A stretch of 64,000 bases of DNA, from positions 1-64,000 of the forward strand of contig NZ_QKQS01000042.1 of NCBI RefSeq assembly GCF_003226555.1, given 5' to 3'. The translations under genes and the position numbers were made by a program. Numbering within the stretch: the first letter of the stretch is position 1; each line of letters starts with the position of its first letter. The stretch comes from Rhodopseudomonas palustris (lineage in GTDB: Bacteria; Pseudomonadota; Alphaproteobacteria; Rhizobiales; Xanthobacteraceae). The notes under the pieces were generated by a model. The model did no database searches, had not been told where the DNA came from, and was given only the letters and a program-made list of their open reading frames with translations. Of this stretch, positions 8,485 through 16,223 are shown one piece after another.

Positions 8485-9690
8485 TCACACCAAGCCGAGG
8501 TCGGCGGGACGAACACCGGCAAAGATCCGCTGCAGCGCAGCCGCATCGAGCCCATACATCCGCTGCACCAGGCCGGCGAACAGCGCGCGATAGTCGGTCA
8601 GCACCGGATAGTCGCGATTCTGAAACAGCGCCGTCTGCGCGACCTTGATCTGCTCGCCGGCGATCCGCCCGCCATTGAGCCCGCCGCCGAGCACCCAATA
8701 CACACTGCCATGGCCGTGATCGGTGCCGCGGTCGCCGTTCTCGCGGAACGTCCGTCCGAATTCGGAGATCACCACGACCACACTGTCGCGCCACGCCGCC
8801 GGTCCAATTTCCTCGCGGAAGCCGGCCAACGCCCGGCCGAGCTCACCGAGCCGATCGGCGAGATAGCCGGTCGCCGCGCCCTGGTTGACGTGGGTGTCCC
8901 AGCCGCCGACATCGACGAAGCCGAGATTGAACTGCTCGCGCATCAACCGGCCGATCCGCCGGGCCGACAGTTCGAAACCGCGCGGCGACACCGCACCGCG
9001 GTTGGCGGCGGTCATCTCGTCGGAGATCGACTTCACCACTTCGTCGCGCACGCGAAAGCCTTCGGCCACCGCGGACGCGAGCTTAGTCCGGGCGTACATC
9101 TGCTTGATCAGCTCGGCCTGGCGATCGTCGACGCCGGGCTTGCCGACATTGCCGAGTGCGATATTCGGGATCTCGGCCTGACCGCGGAAGATCAGCGGCA
9201 ATTGCTCGGTGAAGGCGATCGGCTTCACCCGCGTCAGTTCGGCGGCGAGCCGGCTCATGAAGCCGGAGCGATAGTCGCGCCGGCCGGTCGTCGACTGGCC
9301 GAGCTCGATCGTATCCTGGGTCTCGAAGTGACTGCGGGTGGTGTCGTCGCTGGTGCCGGCGAACGGTACGAACGCAATCTCGCGGCTGGTCCACAGCGGC
9401 GCGATGGTATCGCGCAGCGCCGGGTGCAGGCCCCAATCGGCGTCGAGCGCGACGGCGGCGTTCGGATTGCCGATGTCCGGCTTGGCGATCGCGAGGTGCG
9501 GCCGTGACTCGTAGTAGAAGCTGCTCGACACCGGCACCACCACGTTGGCGGCGTCGTAAGCGCCGCGCAGGAACACGACCAGCAGCTTGGCGTCGGTGGC
9601 GGGCGCGGCCCACACCCGGCCGGCGATCGTGGTCGTCAATGCGGCCGGTGCGAGGGCCGCGACGGCTTTCAGCAGATCACGACGGTTCAT
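8485..9690 (-). CDS. DUF1501 family protein with Tat-type signal
   Basis: Predicted 401 residues. The start NRRDLLKAVAALAPAALTTT is a twin-arginine-type signal (RR followed by a hydrophobic stretch, cleavage near VWAAP), so it is probably exported folded. The mature protein has the DUF1501 features: LLVVFLRGAYDAANVVVP, GGWDTHVNQG, a sulfatase-like VVVISEFGRTFREN, and GTDHGHGSVYWVLGGG. The alkaline-phosphatase-like fold is known for the family, but no activity has been assigned. The ATG overlaps the 3' end of the upstream DUF1800 gene by 14 bp, so the two are co-translated; DUF1800-DUF1501 pairs are widespread in bacteria. Confidence 0.9.
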   Translation of the reverse strand: MNRRDLLKAVAALAPAALTTTIAGRVWAAPATDAKLLVVFLRGAYDAANVVVPVSSSFYYESRPHLAIAKPDIGNPNAAVALDADWGLHPALRDTIAPLWTSREIAFVPFAGTSDDTTRSHFETQDTIELGQSTTGRRDYRSGFMSRLAAELTRVKPIAFTEQLPLIFRGQAEIPNIALGNVGKPGVDDRQAELIKQMYARTKLASAVAEGFRVRDEVVKSISDEMTAANRGAVSPRGFELSARRIGRLMREQFNLGFVDVGGWDTHVNQGAATGYLADRLGELGRALAGFREEIGPAAWRDSVVVVISEFGRTFRENGDRGTDHGHGSVYWVLGGGLNGGRIAGEQIKVAQTALFQNRDYPVLTDYRALFAGLVQRMYGLDAAALQRIFAGVRPADLGLV

Positions 9691-11251
9691 GCGGCAGCTC
9701 CGCGCGTTGACGAACCATGAATTCGGGCGACGACAGAAACAGCGTATTCCAGTCCTGCGGCGAGACCGCAGAGTCGAGCGCGCTACGCGTGGTCGAACTC
9801 AGCGTCCGGCTCAGCCCACCGAAATACAGCGCGTTCTGCAGCAGCGGGAACGCGGGCCGATCCTTGGCATCCGCCTGGTCCGGCTTGAACAGCCCGGCCG
9901 AGCCGGAACCGATCTGGCGCGCGATCTCGAACCGCAGCATCATCTGGCCCGGGCCGTTCCAGGCGCTCGCAGTCAGCGGATAGCCGTCCGGCGTCTGGCG
10001 CTGATACAGTCCCTCGCCGAGGCGGCCGAGCCAACGCTGGATCGGCACGGTATTGAGCACCACCTTGTCGTCATAAGCGAGCCGCACCGCCGAATACACG
10101 TAGCCGACCGGATCCTTGAAGCGCTCGCCGGTCTTCAGTGAGGCGTCGAACTCCGGCGCGCCGATCATCGTGGCGAGCACCTGCGCGATGTCGCCGTCGG
10201 ATGCGATGAAGGTTTTCGCCATCTTGTCGATCAACGATTGCGGCGGCTCGTCCGATACGAAGTACGTGGCAATCTTGCGCGAGACGTGCTGCGCGGTCGC
10301 CGGATTGTGCACGATCAGGTCGAGCGCCTGATCGACTTCGGCCAGGCCGCTGCCGCGGATGGTGTGGCCGAGAAAGACCTTGTCGGAGTAATCGTGCCGC
10401 GCCGGATTGAATTCGAACGCGCCGTCGCGCACGAGCTGCGAAGCCAGCGCTGGCCTGAGCTTCGGATCCTCGGGCCGATAGTCGATGCCGACGCCAGTCA
10501 GAATTCTGGCGAGCGCTTCGACATCGGCCTGGGTGTAGCCGCTGCCCACCCCCATGGTGTGCAGCTCCATGATCTCGCGCGCATAATTCTCGTTGAGCCG
10601 GCCGTTCGCATTGCCGGCATTGTCGAGATAGCGCAGCATCGCCGGATGCCGCAGCGTCGCGCGCAGCAGGTCGCCGAACTTGCCGAGCGCGTGCGCGCGG
10701 ATCGCCCGATCCTCATAGTCGCCGAGCAGGAGACGCAGCTCGGCCTTGCTCTGGTGGACGTTGAAGTGGTTCAGCCAGAACCAGCTCATCCGCTCGCGGA
10801 GCTGGTCGGGCGCGTACAGCGCGCGCAGGATCGAGCGGCTCGCCGCCTGCTTGGCGCAGTCGTTCAACGCCTGCTGGTACACCTGCTTGGCGGTCTTGCG
10901 CGCTTCCGGATCGGTGAGCTGATTGGCCTCCTTGGCCTGCGCCTGAAACGCGTTGATCGTCGCCGGCGTCAGGTTGCTCGCGTCGGACATCGCCTCGATC
11001 TGAGCGGCGGCCGGCGGCGGCAGCGGATTGTCTGCGGCCGGATGAAGCTGCTGATCGAGCCAGCGCGCCGCGCCGAGCTTCTGGAATTGCGCAACGGTGG
11101 AGCCGTTGACGCCCCAGGTCAGCCGATCGATCAGCGCCAGATCGTGCGCCGAAATGTCCGCGGCCTGGGCCGGCCGTCCGCCGAACACCGCGGCGGCTGC
11201 AATCGCCAGTGCAGCCAGCCCGAACCCGTTCCTCAGCTTAATGATCATCAT
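9677..11251 (-). CDS. DUF1800 family exported protein
   Basis: Predicted 524 residues. A signal peptide (MMIIKLRNGFGLAALAIAAA, cleavage near AQA-AD) follows the chosen ATG 11251; an in-frame ATG at 11293 is an alternative. Family features: LIDRLTWGVN at the mature start, RERMSWFWLNHFNVH (the conserved FWxNHF), LLRATLRHPAMLRYLDN, and NENYAREIMELHTMGVG. Function unknown. It is the promoter-proximal member of the two-gene operon with DUF1501 (14-bp overlap). The pairing, and the Tat-type signal on the partner, suggest a joint extracytoplasmic role. Confidence 0.9.
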   Translation of the reverse strand: MMIIKLRNGFGLAALAIAAAAVFGGRPAQAADISAHDLALIDRLTWGVNGSTVAQFQKLGAARWLDQQLHPAADNPLPPPAAAQIEAMSDASNLTPATINAFQAQAKEANQLTDPEARKTAKQVYQQALNDCAKQAASRSILRALYAPDQLRERMSWFWLNHFNVHQSKAELRLLLGDYEDRAIRAHALGKFGDLLRATLRHPAMLRYLDNAGNANGRLNENYAREIMELHTMGVGSGYTQADVEALARILTGVGIDYRPEDPKLRPALASQLVRDGAFEFNPARHDYSDKVFLGHTIRGSGLAEVDQALDLIVHNPATAQHVSRKIATYFVSDEPPQSLIDKMAKTFIASDGDIAQVLATMIGAPEFDASLKTGERFKDPVGYVYSAVRLAYDDKVVLNTVPIQRWLGRLGEGLYQRQTPDGYPLTASAWNGPGQMMLRFEIARQIGSGSAGLFKPDQADAKDRPAFPLLQNALYFGGLSRTLSSTTRSALDSAVSPQDWNTLFLSSPEFMVRQRAELPHEPS

Positions 11252-11610
11252 CCGCACCGTCCGCGGCCGGTTGCCTAGGTCGAGCGGTATCATGCGGCCT
11301 TGGTCGCTGAACCGGCACTGAATGCTCGATGGCGAGAGCATGGCGTGGTGATGACGAGCGCCGACGGCAGCCGAGTACAGGTCCGGCAACATCCGGAATA
11401 CTACGTAAGGCACCTCACAACACGATTTCGGCCGTATCCTGCTGATTACAGGTAACTATTTGCCTCGCAACGGATTTTCGGACGCTGACTATTAACCGTG
11501 GTTTCACGAGGTCGGCGTAGTCCTGCCGCGATGCGCGGACGCGCAATTCACGATTTCGCCGCGGTCTCGCCGGTGCTTCGGCCGACCGCGCCAATGCGAA
11601 GGTTCTCCAC
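11252..11610. other. Divergent intergenic region, no gene seen
   Basis: About 360 bases between the DUF1800 gene and the chemoreceptor, which are divergently transcribed. It must hold both promoters. AT-rich patches occur at about 11395-11510. No palindrome or small gene could be supported. Confidence 0.4.
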
Positions 11611-13314
11611 ATGAGATTCAATAGTATCGGAATGAAGCTCGGCCTCGCGAGCTTGACCAGCATTGCGCTGTCGCTCGGCATGGCGGCCAATCAGCTGACG
11701 ACCGAGCGATCGATCAATGCCGTCAACGCGCGGGCCGACGCGCAGCAGATGGTCGCCGATCACGGTCTCGAAGCCAACGTCGCGCTGCGCCGGATGCAGC
11801 TCGCCGCTGCCGAGATCCGCCTTGCCACGACGCCGGCGCAGGTCGAGAGCGCTCTCACCGCACTGCACGACGCGCGGGAGTCGATCGATCGTCGGATCAG
11901 CAACGCGGTGGCGCAGATCGCAGACGGCACCGACAAGGAACGCCTGCGTTCGATCGGGGCCCTGACGACGCAGTACGATAGTGCGATGACCGAAGCCGGC
12001 AAGCTGACCAAAGCCGGCCAATCAGGCGCCGCCAACGACGCCGACAAGGCCAAGCGCGACCAATTGGTCAGCCAGGCCCACTCGGTCGCGACGCAAGCGC
12101 TCGGTCTGATGGGCGAGGCAGTCGAGCGCGCCGAGAAGGCTGCCAAGGCCACCAAGACTCAGGCCGCGGACGAGCTGTTCAGCGCCAACCGGATCAACTT
12201 CGCCCTCGGCATGGTGGTGATGATCTCGCTGGTGATCTCGATGGTATTCACCTTCTTCGGCATCTCGCGGCCGCTGATGCGGCTGAACGGCGCGCTCGGC
12301 AAGATGGCGGGCGGCCAGCTCGACGTCGAAATCCCCGGCGCCTCTCGGGGCGACGAGATCGGCGACATCGCCAAGACCGTGGTGGTGATCCGCGAGAATG
12401 CCGATCACCGCGCACGCGAGGAAACCGAGCAGAAAGCCCACCAGGACGAAATGGCGGCGTTGCAGCGCAAGCAGGAAATGCAGAAGCTCGCCGACGCGTT
12501 CGAGGGCGCGGTCGGCCGCATCGTCGAAGCGGTATCGAGCGCATCGACCGAACTCGAAGCCTCCGCCAGCAAGATGGCGCACACCGCCGAAGAGGCCGAA
12601 AAGCTCACCGTCGCGGTCGCCGGCGCGTCAGAGATTGCGACCAGCAATGTGCAATCGGTCGCTTCGGCCACCGAGGAGATGGCATCGTCGATCCACGAGA
12701 TCAGCCGCCAGGTTCAGGACTCGTCGCGGATCGCCAGCTCCGCTGTGCAACAGGCCAACAAGACCAACGACCGCATCAATCAGCTCGCCACCGCAGCGCA
12801 GCGGATCGGTGACGTCGTCGATCTGATCAACACCATCGCCGGCCAGACCAACCTGCTGGCGCTCAACGCCACGATCGAAGCGGCGCGCGCCGGCGAAGCC
12901 GGCCGCGGCTTCGCCGTGGTCGCCGCGGAAGTGAAGGCGCTCGCCGAGCAGACCGCGAAAGCGACCGGCGAGATCAGCCAGCAGATTTCCGGGATGCAGG
13001 CCGCGACCGAAGAGTCGGTGTCGGCGATCAAGGAGATCGGCACCACCATCGGCCAGATGTCGGAGATTTCGTCGGCGATTGCCTCGGCGGTCGAGCAGCA
13101 GGGCTCGGCCACCCAGGAGATCTCGCGCAACGTCCAGCAGGCGGCGCAGGGCACCATGCAGGTCAGCGCCAACATCGCCGACGTCGAGCGCGGCGCTGCC
13201 GAGACCGGCCAGTCGTCCTCTCAGGTGCTCGCAGCGGCCCGGTCGTTGTCGAACGACAGCGCGCAGCTCAAGACCGAAGTGGCACGCTTCCTCAGCTCGG
13301 TGCGGGCGGCCTAA
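11611..13314 (+). CDS. Methyl-accepting chemotaxis protein
   Basis: Predicted 567-residue inner-membrane chemoreceptor. Transmembrane helix 1 is at about residues 10-28 and helix 2 at about 196-216; between them is a helical periplasmic sensor of the four-helix-bundle type. A HAMP domain ([18 protein letters not shown] onward) and a long coiled-coil signalling domain follow. The kinase-contact hairpin lies at about residues 407-455 ([19 protein letters not shown], then [18 protein letters not shown]). There is no C-terminal pentapeptide for CheR/CheB tethering. It signals to a CheA/CheW complex encoded elsewhere; the ligand is unknown. The terminator at 13344 suggests it is monocistronic. Confidence 0.95.
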   Translation: MRFNSIGMKLGLASLTSIALSLGMAANQLTTERSINAVNARADAQQMVADHGLEANVALRRMQLAAAEIRLATTPAQVESALTALHDARESIDRRISNAVAQIADGTDKERLRSIGALTTQYDSAMTEAGKLTKAGQSGAANDADKAKRDQLVSQAHSVATQALGLMGEAVERAEKAAKATKTQAADELFSANRINFALGMVVMISLVISMVFTFFGISRPLMRLNGALGKMAGGQLDVEIPGASRGDEIGDIAKTVVVIRENADHRAREETEQKAHQDEMAALQRKQEMQKLADAFEGAVGRIVEAVSSASTELEASASKMAHTAEEAEKLTVAVAGASEIATSNVQSVASATEEMASSIHEISRQVQDSSRIASSAVQQANKTNDRINQLATAAQRIGDVVDLINTIAGQTNLLALNATIEAARAGEAGRGFAVVAAEVKALAEQTAKATGEISQQISGMQAATEESVSAIKEIGTTIGQMSEISSAIASAVEQQGSATQEISRNVQQAAQGTMQVSANIADVERGAAETGQSSSQVLAAARSLSNDSAQLKTEVARFLSSVRAA

Positions 13315-13343
13315 TCGCCCCTCGCCTCATCGTCCGAACCGCA

Positions 13344-13380
13344 CGGCCCGGCTTCCCGCGAAGCCGGGCCGATTGCGTTT
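13344..13380 (+). terminator. Terminator of the chemoreceptor gene
   Basis: An 11-bp perfect GC-rich stem (13344-13354 with 13361-13371) and 6-base loop lie 30 bp after the stop codon. The following run (attgcgttt) has only a modest T content, so termination may be partial. Confidence 0.6.
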
Positions 13381-13453
13381 CTACCTTCCGAACCGGATCT
13401 TGCGTTTGGCACGCACAGGTTGCAAACTGCGATCGCGGCCGGGGGAGGTTGCG

Positions 13454-13996
13454 GTGCGTGTAGCGTTGTGTGTGATTGGCCTGGCGTTGGCCGGATGCGT
13501 CAGCGACGGTACGCTGCGATCAGGCAGTTGGCAGATCGATCAGCGCCCAGATCTGATCACCGGAAAGCCGGTGGCGGGCGCAGTGACGATCGCTGCCCAG
13601 GCGTCAAACAGCACCGACCCGCTGCGCGTTGCAATGGCGAGCCTGCAGCTCACCTGCTTTGAGAACCGGCCGGTTGCCAAGATCAATTTCAGCTTCCGGA
13701 TCGGCAGCGATCGCAACACCAGTTTCGGTTACCGCTTCAACGACAAGCCGGGCCACGACGCAGTCGAGTCGCGGGTGCTGCTGGGCCTTCGGGTGATCGT
13801 GATCGAAGATGCCGCGGCGCTGCAACAGTTCGTCGCCGACCTGCACGGCGCGAACCGGCTCGTGGTGCGGATCAGGTCGCTGAATGCAGGGACCAGTACG
13901 GCGGTGTTTCCGGTCGACGGCTCGGATCAGGCGATCGAGGCCGCCTATCGCGAATGCCCGTTGTCGCCGGCGCAAGAGCCGCGCCGGACGACGTGA
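13454..13996 (+). CDS. Hypothetical lipoprotein
   Basis: Predicted 180 residues from GTG 13454, which has a strong GGGGGAGG site 5 bases upstream. The start VRVALCVIGLALAGC is a lipoprotein signal with lipobox LAGC, so the mature protein should be lipid-anchored in the inner or outer membrane. The rest is a beta-rich domain with LQLTCFENRPVAKINFSFRI and RLVVRIRSLNAGTSTAVFPV, resembling the general layout of small periplasmic domains of unknown function. It is convergent with bacterioferritin and not obviously linked to iron. Confidence 0.75.
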   Translation: MRVALCVIGLALAGCVSDGTLRSGSWQIDQRPDLITGKPVAGAVTIAAQASNSTDPLRVAMASLQLTCFENRPVAKINFSFRIGSDRNTSFGYRFNDKPGHDAVESRVLLGLRVIVIEDAAALQQFVADLHGANRLVVRIRSLNAGTSTAVFPVDGSDQAIEAAYRECPLSPAQEPRRTT

Positions 13997-14020
13997 GAGC
14001 GATGGCCGCTGGGCGGCCCT

Positions 14021-14042
14021 GCCGGGCGGAAGACCGCCCGGC
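14021..14042. terminator. Hairpin between convergent genes
   Basis: A 9-bp perfect stem, 14021-14029 with 14034-14042, with a 4-base AAGA loop lies between the lipoprotein stop and the bacterioferritin stop. It could stop transcription from either side. There is no T-run, so it may act only as a stabilising stem. Confidence 0.45.
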
Positions 14043-14047
14043 CGAGC

Positions 14048-14075
14048 GATCAGTGATCGAGGATCAGTGATCGAG
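14048..14075. repeat. 14-bp tandem duplication across the bfr stop codon
   Basis: The 14-mer GATCAGTGATCGAG occurs twice head to tail (14048-14061 and 14062-14075). The right copy encodes the end of bacterioferritin, including its stop codon; the left copy is downstream, non-coding. Confidence 0.85.
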
Positions 14076-14543
14076 CTCGCCGATGTGATGCTGCTGATAC
14101 AGTTCGACACCGATGCGGCCGACCAGATCGAGCTGGGTCTCCAGGAAGTCGATGTGGCCTTCCTCGTCCTTCATCAGCTCTTCGAACAGGTCGCGCGACA
14201 CGTAGTCCTTGACGCTGTGGCAGTAGGTCGCCGCTTCCTGATACAGCGTGCGCGCGTCGATCTCGGCCTGAAGGTCGGCTTCGAGCACTTCCTTGATGTT
14301 CTGGCCGATCCGCAACGGATCGAGCACCTGCATGTTCGGGAAGCCGTCGAGGAACAGGATCCGGTCGGTGAACTTGTCGGCGTGGACCATCTCCTCGATG
14401 GATTCCTTGCGCCAGACCTTGGCGAGATCCTTCAGGCCCCAATTGTCGAGCAGGCGATAATGCAGCCAATACTGGCTGATCGCCGTCAGTTCGCTACGCA
14501 GACCGCGGTTGAGATACTCGATGACCTTTGCGTCGCCCTTCAT
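14064..14543 (-). CDS. bfr: Bacterioferritin
   Basis: Predicted 159 residues, the normal length. It assembles into a 24-mer cage that oxidises Fe(II) and stores ferric mineral in the cytoplasm. All ferroxidase ligands are present (E18, E51, H54, E94, E127, H130), as is the haem ligand M52 (in EEMVHADKF). The gene is preceded by an ICE/Irr-type palindrome about 55 bp upstream and by the ferredoxin gene bfd, both on the minus strand, so storage and release are encoded together. The ATG at 14543 follows an AGGAG-like GGAGTT site. Confidence 0.97.
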   Translation of the reverse strand: MKGDAKVIEYLNRGLRSELTAISQYWLHYRLLDNWGLKDLAKVWRKESIEEMVHADKFTDRILFLDGFPNMQVLDPLRIGQNIKEVLEADLQAEIDARTLYQEAATYCHSVKDYVSRDLFEELMKDEEGHIDFLETQLDLVGRIGVELYQQHHIGELDH

Positions 14544-14595
14544 GGTGGTTCCGTAACTCCTGCAATCGGCAAACCGCCAGCGCGGCCGCTTTAGA

Positions 14596-14612
14596 ATTAG
14601 AATAATTCTAGA
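14596..14612 (-). promoter_or_regulatory. ICE/Irr-box-like palindrome upstream of bfr
   Basis: The core TAGAATAATTCTA (14598-14610) is a perfect 6-bp inverted repeat about one central base. With its flanks it matches the published iron-control-element form TTTAGAA-N3-TTCTAAA bound by Irr in Rhizobiales, with mismatches only at the outer positions. It ends 53 bp from the bfr start codon, a position compatible with promoter overlap. Irr control of bfr is inferred. Confidence 0.7.
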
Positions 14613-14690
14613 TCAGAGTGCGGGTGAAATGCAATCCCGGTGGCGGATCAATCCACGGTGACGGAACCGAATGTTCAGAGAGCGAAAGAT

Positions 14691-14891
14691 TCAGGCGTTG
14701 GTATTGCGATGATCGGCGCCGCACAGCGCCTCTTTCATGATGTTCTTGATCGTGTGCATGCAGCGACCGCACTTGCGGCTGCAGCCGAGGCAGCGATGCA
14801 CCTCGCCTGGGTTGCGCGCGGGGCCGCCTTCGCTGTGCATGGTGGCACGGACATCGTGGTCGCTGAGGACGTTGCAAGAACAAACGATCAT
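14691..14891 (-). CDS. bfd: Bacterioferritin-associated ferredoxin
   Basis: Predicted 66-residue [2Fe-2S] protein that docks on bacterioferritin and passes electrons to its haem so that iron is released. Seen: C4 and C6 in MIVCSCN, and C41/C44 in KCGRC, the expected cluster ligands, plus an extra CLGC (C34, C37) just before them. The ATG at 14891 is used because the family starts with MxVCxCN; a longer upstream frame is unlikely. The distance from the stop to bfr is about 150 bp and includes the ICE palindrome, so bfr also has its own promoter. A FixK/FNR-type box lies 104 bp upstream of bfd. Confidence 0.93.
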   Translation of the reverse strand: MIVCSCNVLSDHDVRATMHSEGGPARNPGEVHRCLGCSRKCGRCMHTIKNIMKEALCGADHRNTNA

Positions 14892-14994
14892 CGGTCTCAA
14901 TCCAGCAGGTCGCAGCTTTCGAATAGTGAGTTGCAATCGCGGAAGCAAAAGGAAAACGTGCAACTTCAACCTATTCCAATCTGCAAGAGGCGGC

Positions 14995-15008
14995 TTGATT
15001 TCAGTCAA
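14995..15008 (-). promoter_or_regulatory. FixK/FNR-type box upstream of bfd
   Basis: TTGATTTCAGTCAA matches the FixK/FNR consensus TTGAT-N4-(A/G)TCAA at every fixed position. Its centre is about 110 bp from the bfd start codon; activation from a class II position would give a ~70-nt leader. The divergent exported-protein gene starts about 250 bp away on the other side. Confidence 0.6.
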
Positions 15009-15257
15009 GCGCGACACGCCGGCTGTTTAGATCCGCTCCAATCTCGCGTAGCTCGACGACGCCGATGGCGTCTTCGGCAAGACTGCGAAGTCCGCACGCT
15101 GCCACTGCAAATGCTCGGCGACGCGACTGACAATGGCAGCACTGCGGCGACGGTATTCATGGTTCGTTCAATCGATTGGTGAAAGCATACGGTATGGACC
15201 ATGGCAGGGACGCGCCCGCGCCCCATCGGGTCCGGTGATCGATCGAAAGGTGATGCC

Positions 15258-15605
15258 ATGAAAAAGTCGATGATGGCGTTGGCTGCAGCTGCGACGCTGG
15301 CGGTTGCGGCGGTTGGATCAACCGCGCCGGCACAGGCGCATGACGGCTTCGGCGCGGGAATCGCGGCCGGGCTGATCGGCGGCGCGCTCATCGGCGGTGC
15401 GCTTGCCTCGCCCTATTACGGCGGCCCCGGCTATTATTACGGCGGCGGATATGGCTACGGCTACGGCCCGCGCTACGTCTATGGCTACCGCCCTGCCCCG
15501 GCCTATGTGGTCGCGCCCGGGTATTACGGCGGCTGCTATTGGCAGCGGCAGCGGTTCTGGGACGGCTACGGCTGGCGAATCCGCCGAATCCGCGTCTGCG
15601 AGTAA
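15258..15605 (+). CDS. Small exported Gly/Tyr-rich protein (copy 1 of paralogous pair)
   Basis: Predicted 115 residues. Signal peptide MKKSMMALAAAATLAVAAVG with cleavage near AQA-HD. A Gly/Ala segment (GIAAGLIGGALIGGALA) follows, then a Gly/Tyr-rich region (about residues 53-90), then a C-terminal motif CYWQRQRFWDGYGWRIRR ending in VCE. Two Cys flank that motif and could form a disulfide. The next gene (15834) shares the Gly/Ala segment and the Cys-bracketed tail. The ATG at 15258 has AAAGG upstream; the 19-codon extension has no signal. Function unknown. Confidence 0.82.
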   Translation: MKKSMMALAAAATLAVAAVGSTAPAQAHDGFGAGIAAGLIGGALIGGALASPYYGGPGYYYGGGYGYGYGPRYVYGYRPAPAYVVAPGYYGGCYWQRQRFWDGYGWRIRRIRVCE

Positions 15606-15833
15606 GGATGAACCCTACGCCGTCCGGTGCCGACGAACTCTGCAGCCTGAACGCCCGGTCGACGTCGGCTGTCGGCGGTATCGGCCCGAAAAACACCGCT
15701 TTTCGGAGACACTGATCTGCCGGCCGATATGCGACAATTGACGGCATTGCGCTTTTTTGGTGCTGTGCGGTCGGGGACTACCGGTTCGTTTATCTAGCGC
15801 CAGGCGCGGCGCGATCTCAGGAGAGCCTCTCAG

Positions 15834-16118
15834 ATGAAGAAGACTGTTACCGCCCTGCTTGCTGCTGCGACCGTCGCCGGTTCGCTGGTCAGCATCGCCC
15901 CCCCTGCCAAGGCCGATGGCGGCCGGATCGCCGCCGGCATCGCAGGCGGCCTGATCGGCGGCGCCCTGCTCGGTGGCGCGCTCGCCAACAGCCGCCCGGC
16001 CTACGCCGAACCCGCCCCGGTCTATGTCGAAGAGCCGGTGTGCCACTGGACGCGTGAGCGTTTCTGGGACGACTACGCCGGCGTGTGGCGTTCGCGCCGC
16101 GTCCGCGTGTGCGATTGA
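15834..16118 (+). CDS. Small exported protein (copy 2 of paralogous pair)
   Basis: Predicted 94 residues with signal peptide MKKTVTALLAAATVAGSLVS (cleavage near AKA-DG). It then repeats the pattern of its upstream neighbour: GIAGGLIGGALLGGALAN, a short Pro/Ala linker in place of the Gly/Tyr region, and CHWTRERFWDDYAGVWR ending in VCD. The pair is separated by 228 bp. A strong GGAG ribosome site precedes it (GAGAGCC region), and a Rho-independent terminator follows. Such small Gly-zipper proteins are common in Bradyrhizobiaceae, with unknown roles in the envelope. Confidence 0.85.
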   Translation: MKKTVTALLAAATVAGSLVSIAPPAKADGGRIAAGIAGGLIGGALLGGALANSRPAYAEPAPVYVEEPVCHWTRERFWDDYAGVWRSRRVRVCD

Positions 16119-16157
16119 TCCTGTCGCGGCGCAAAGCCCGCGCCTGCGCGAATTTCC

Positions 16158-16190
16158 AACCCGGCCGAGCCATCGGCCGGGTTTTTGTTT
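16158..16190 (+). terminator. Strong Rho-independent terminator
   Basis: An 11-bp perfect stem (16158-16168 with 16173-16183), a 4-base loop and a run GTTTTTGTTT follow the small exported-protein gene. Its left arm begins with AA, so it would also work in the other direction for the convergent transglycosylase gene ending at 16224. Confidence 0.88.
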
Positions 16191-16223
16191 ACTCGGGTTT
16201 GGCTTACCCGGCCTTTCATTGCC

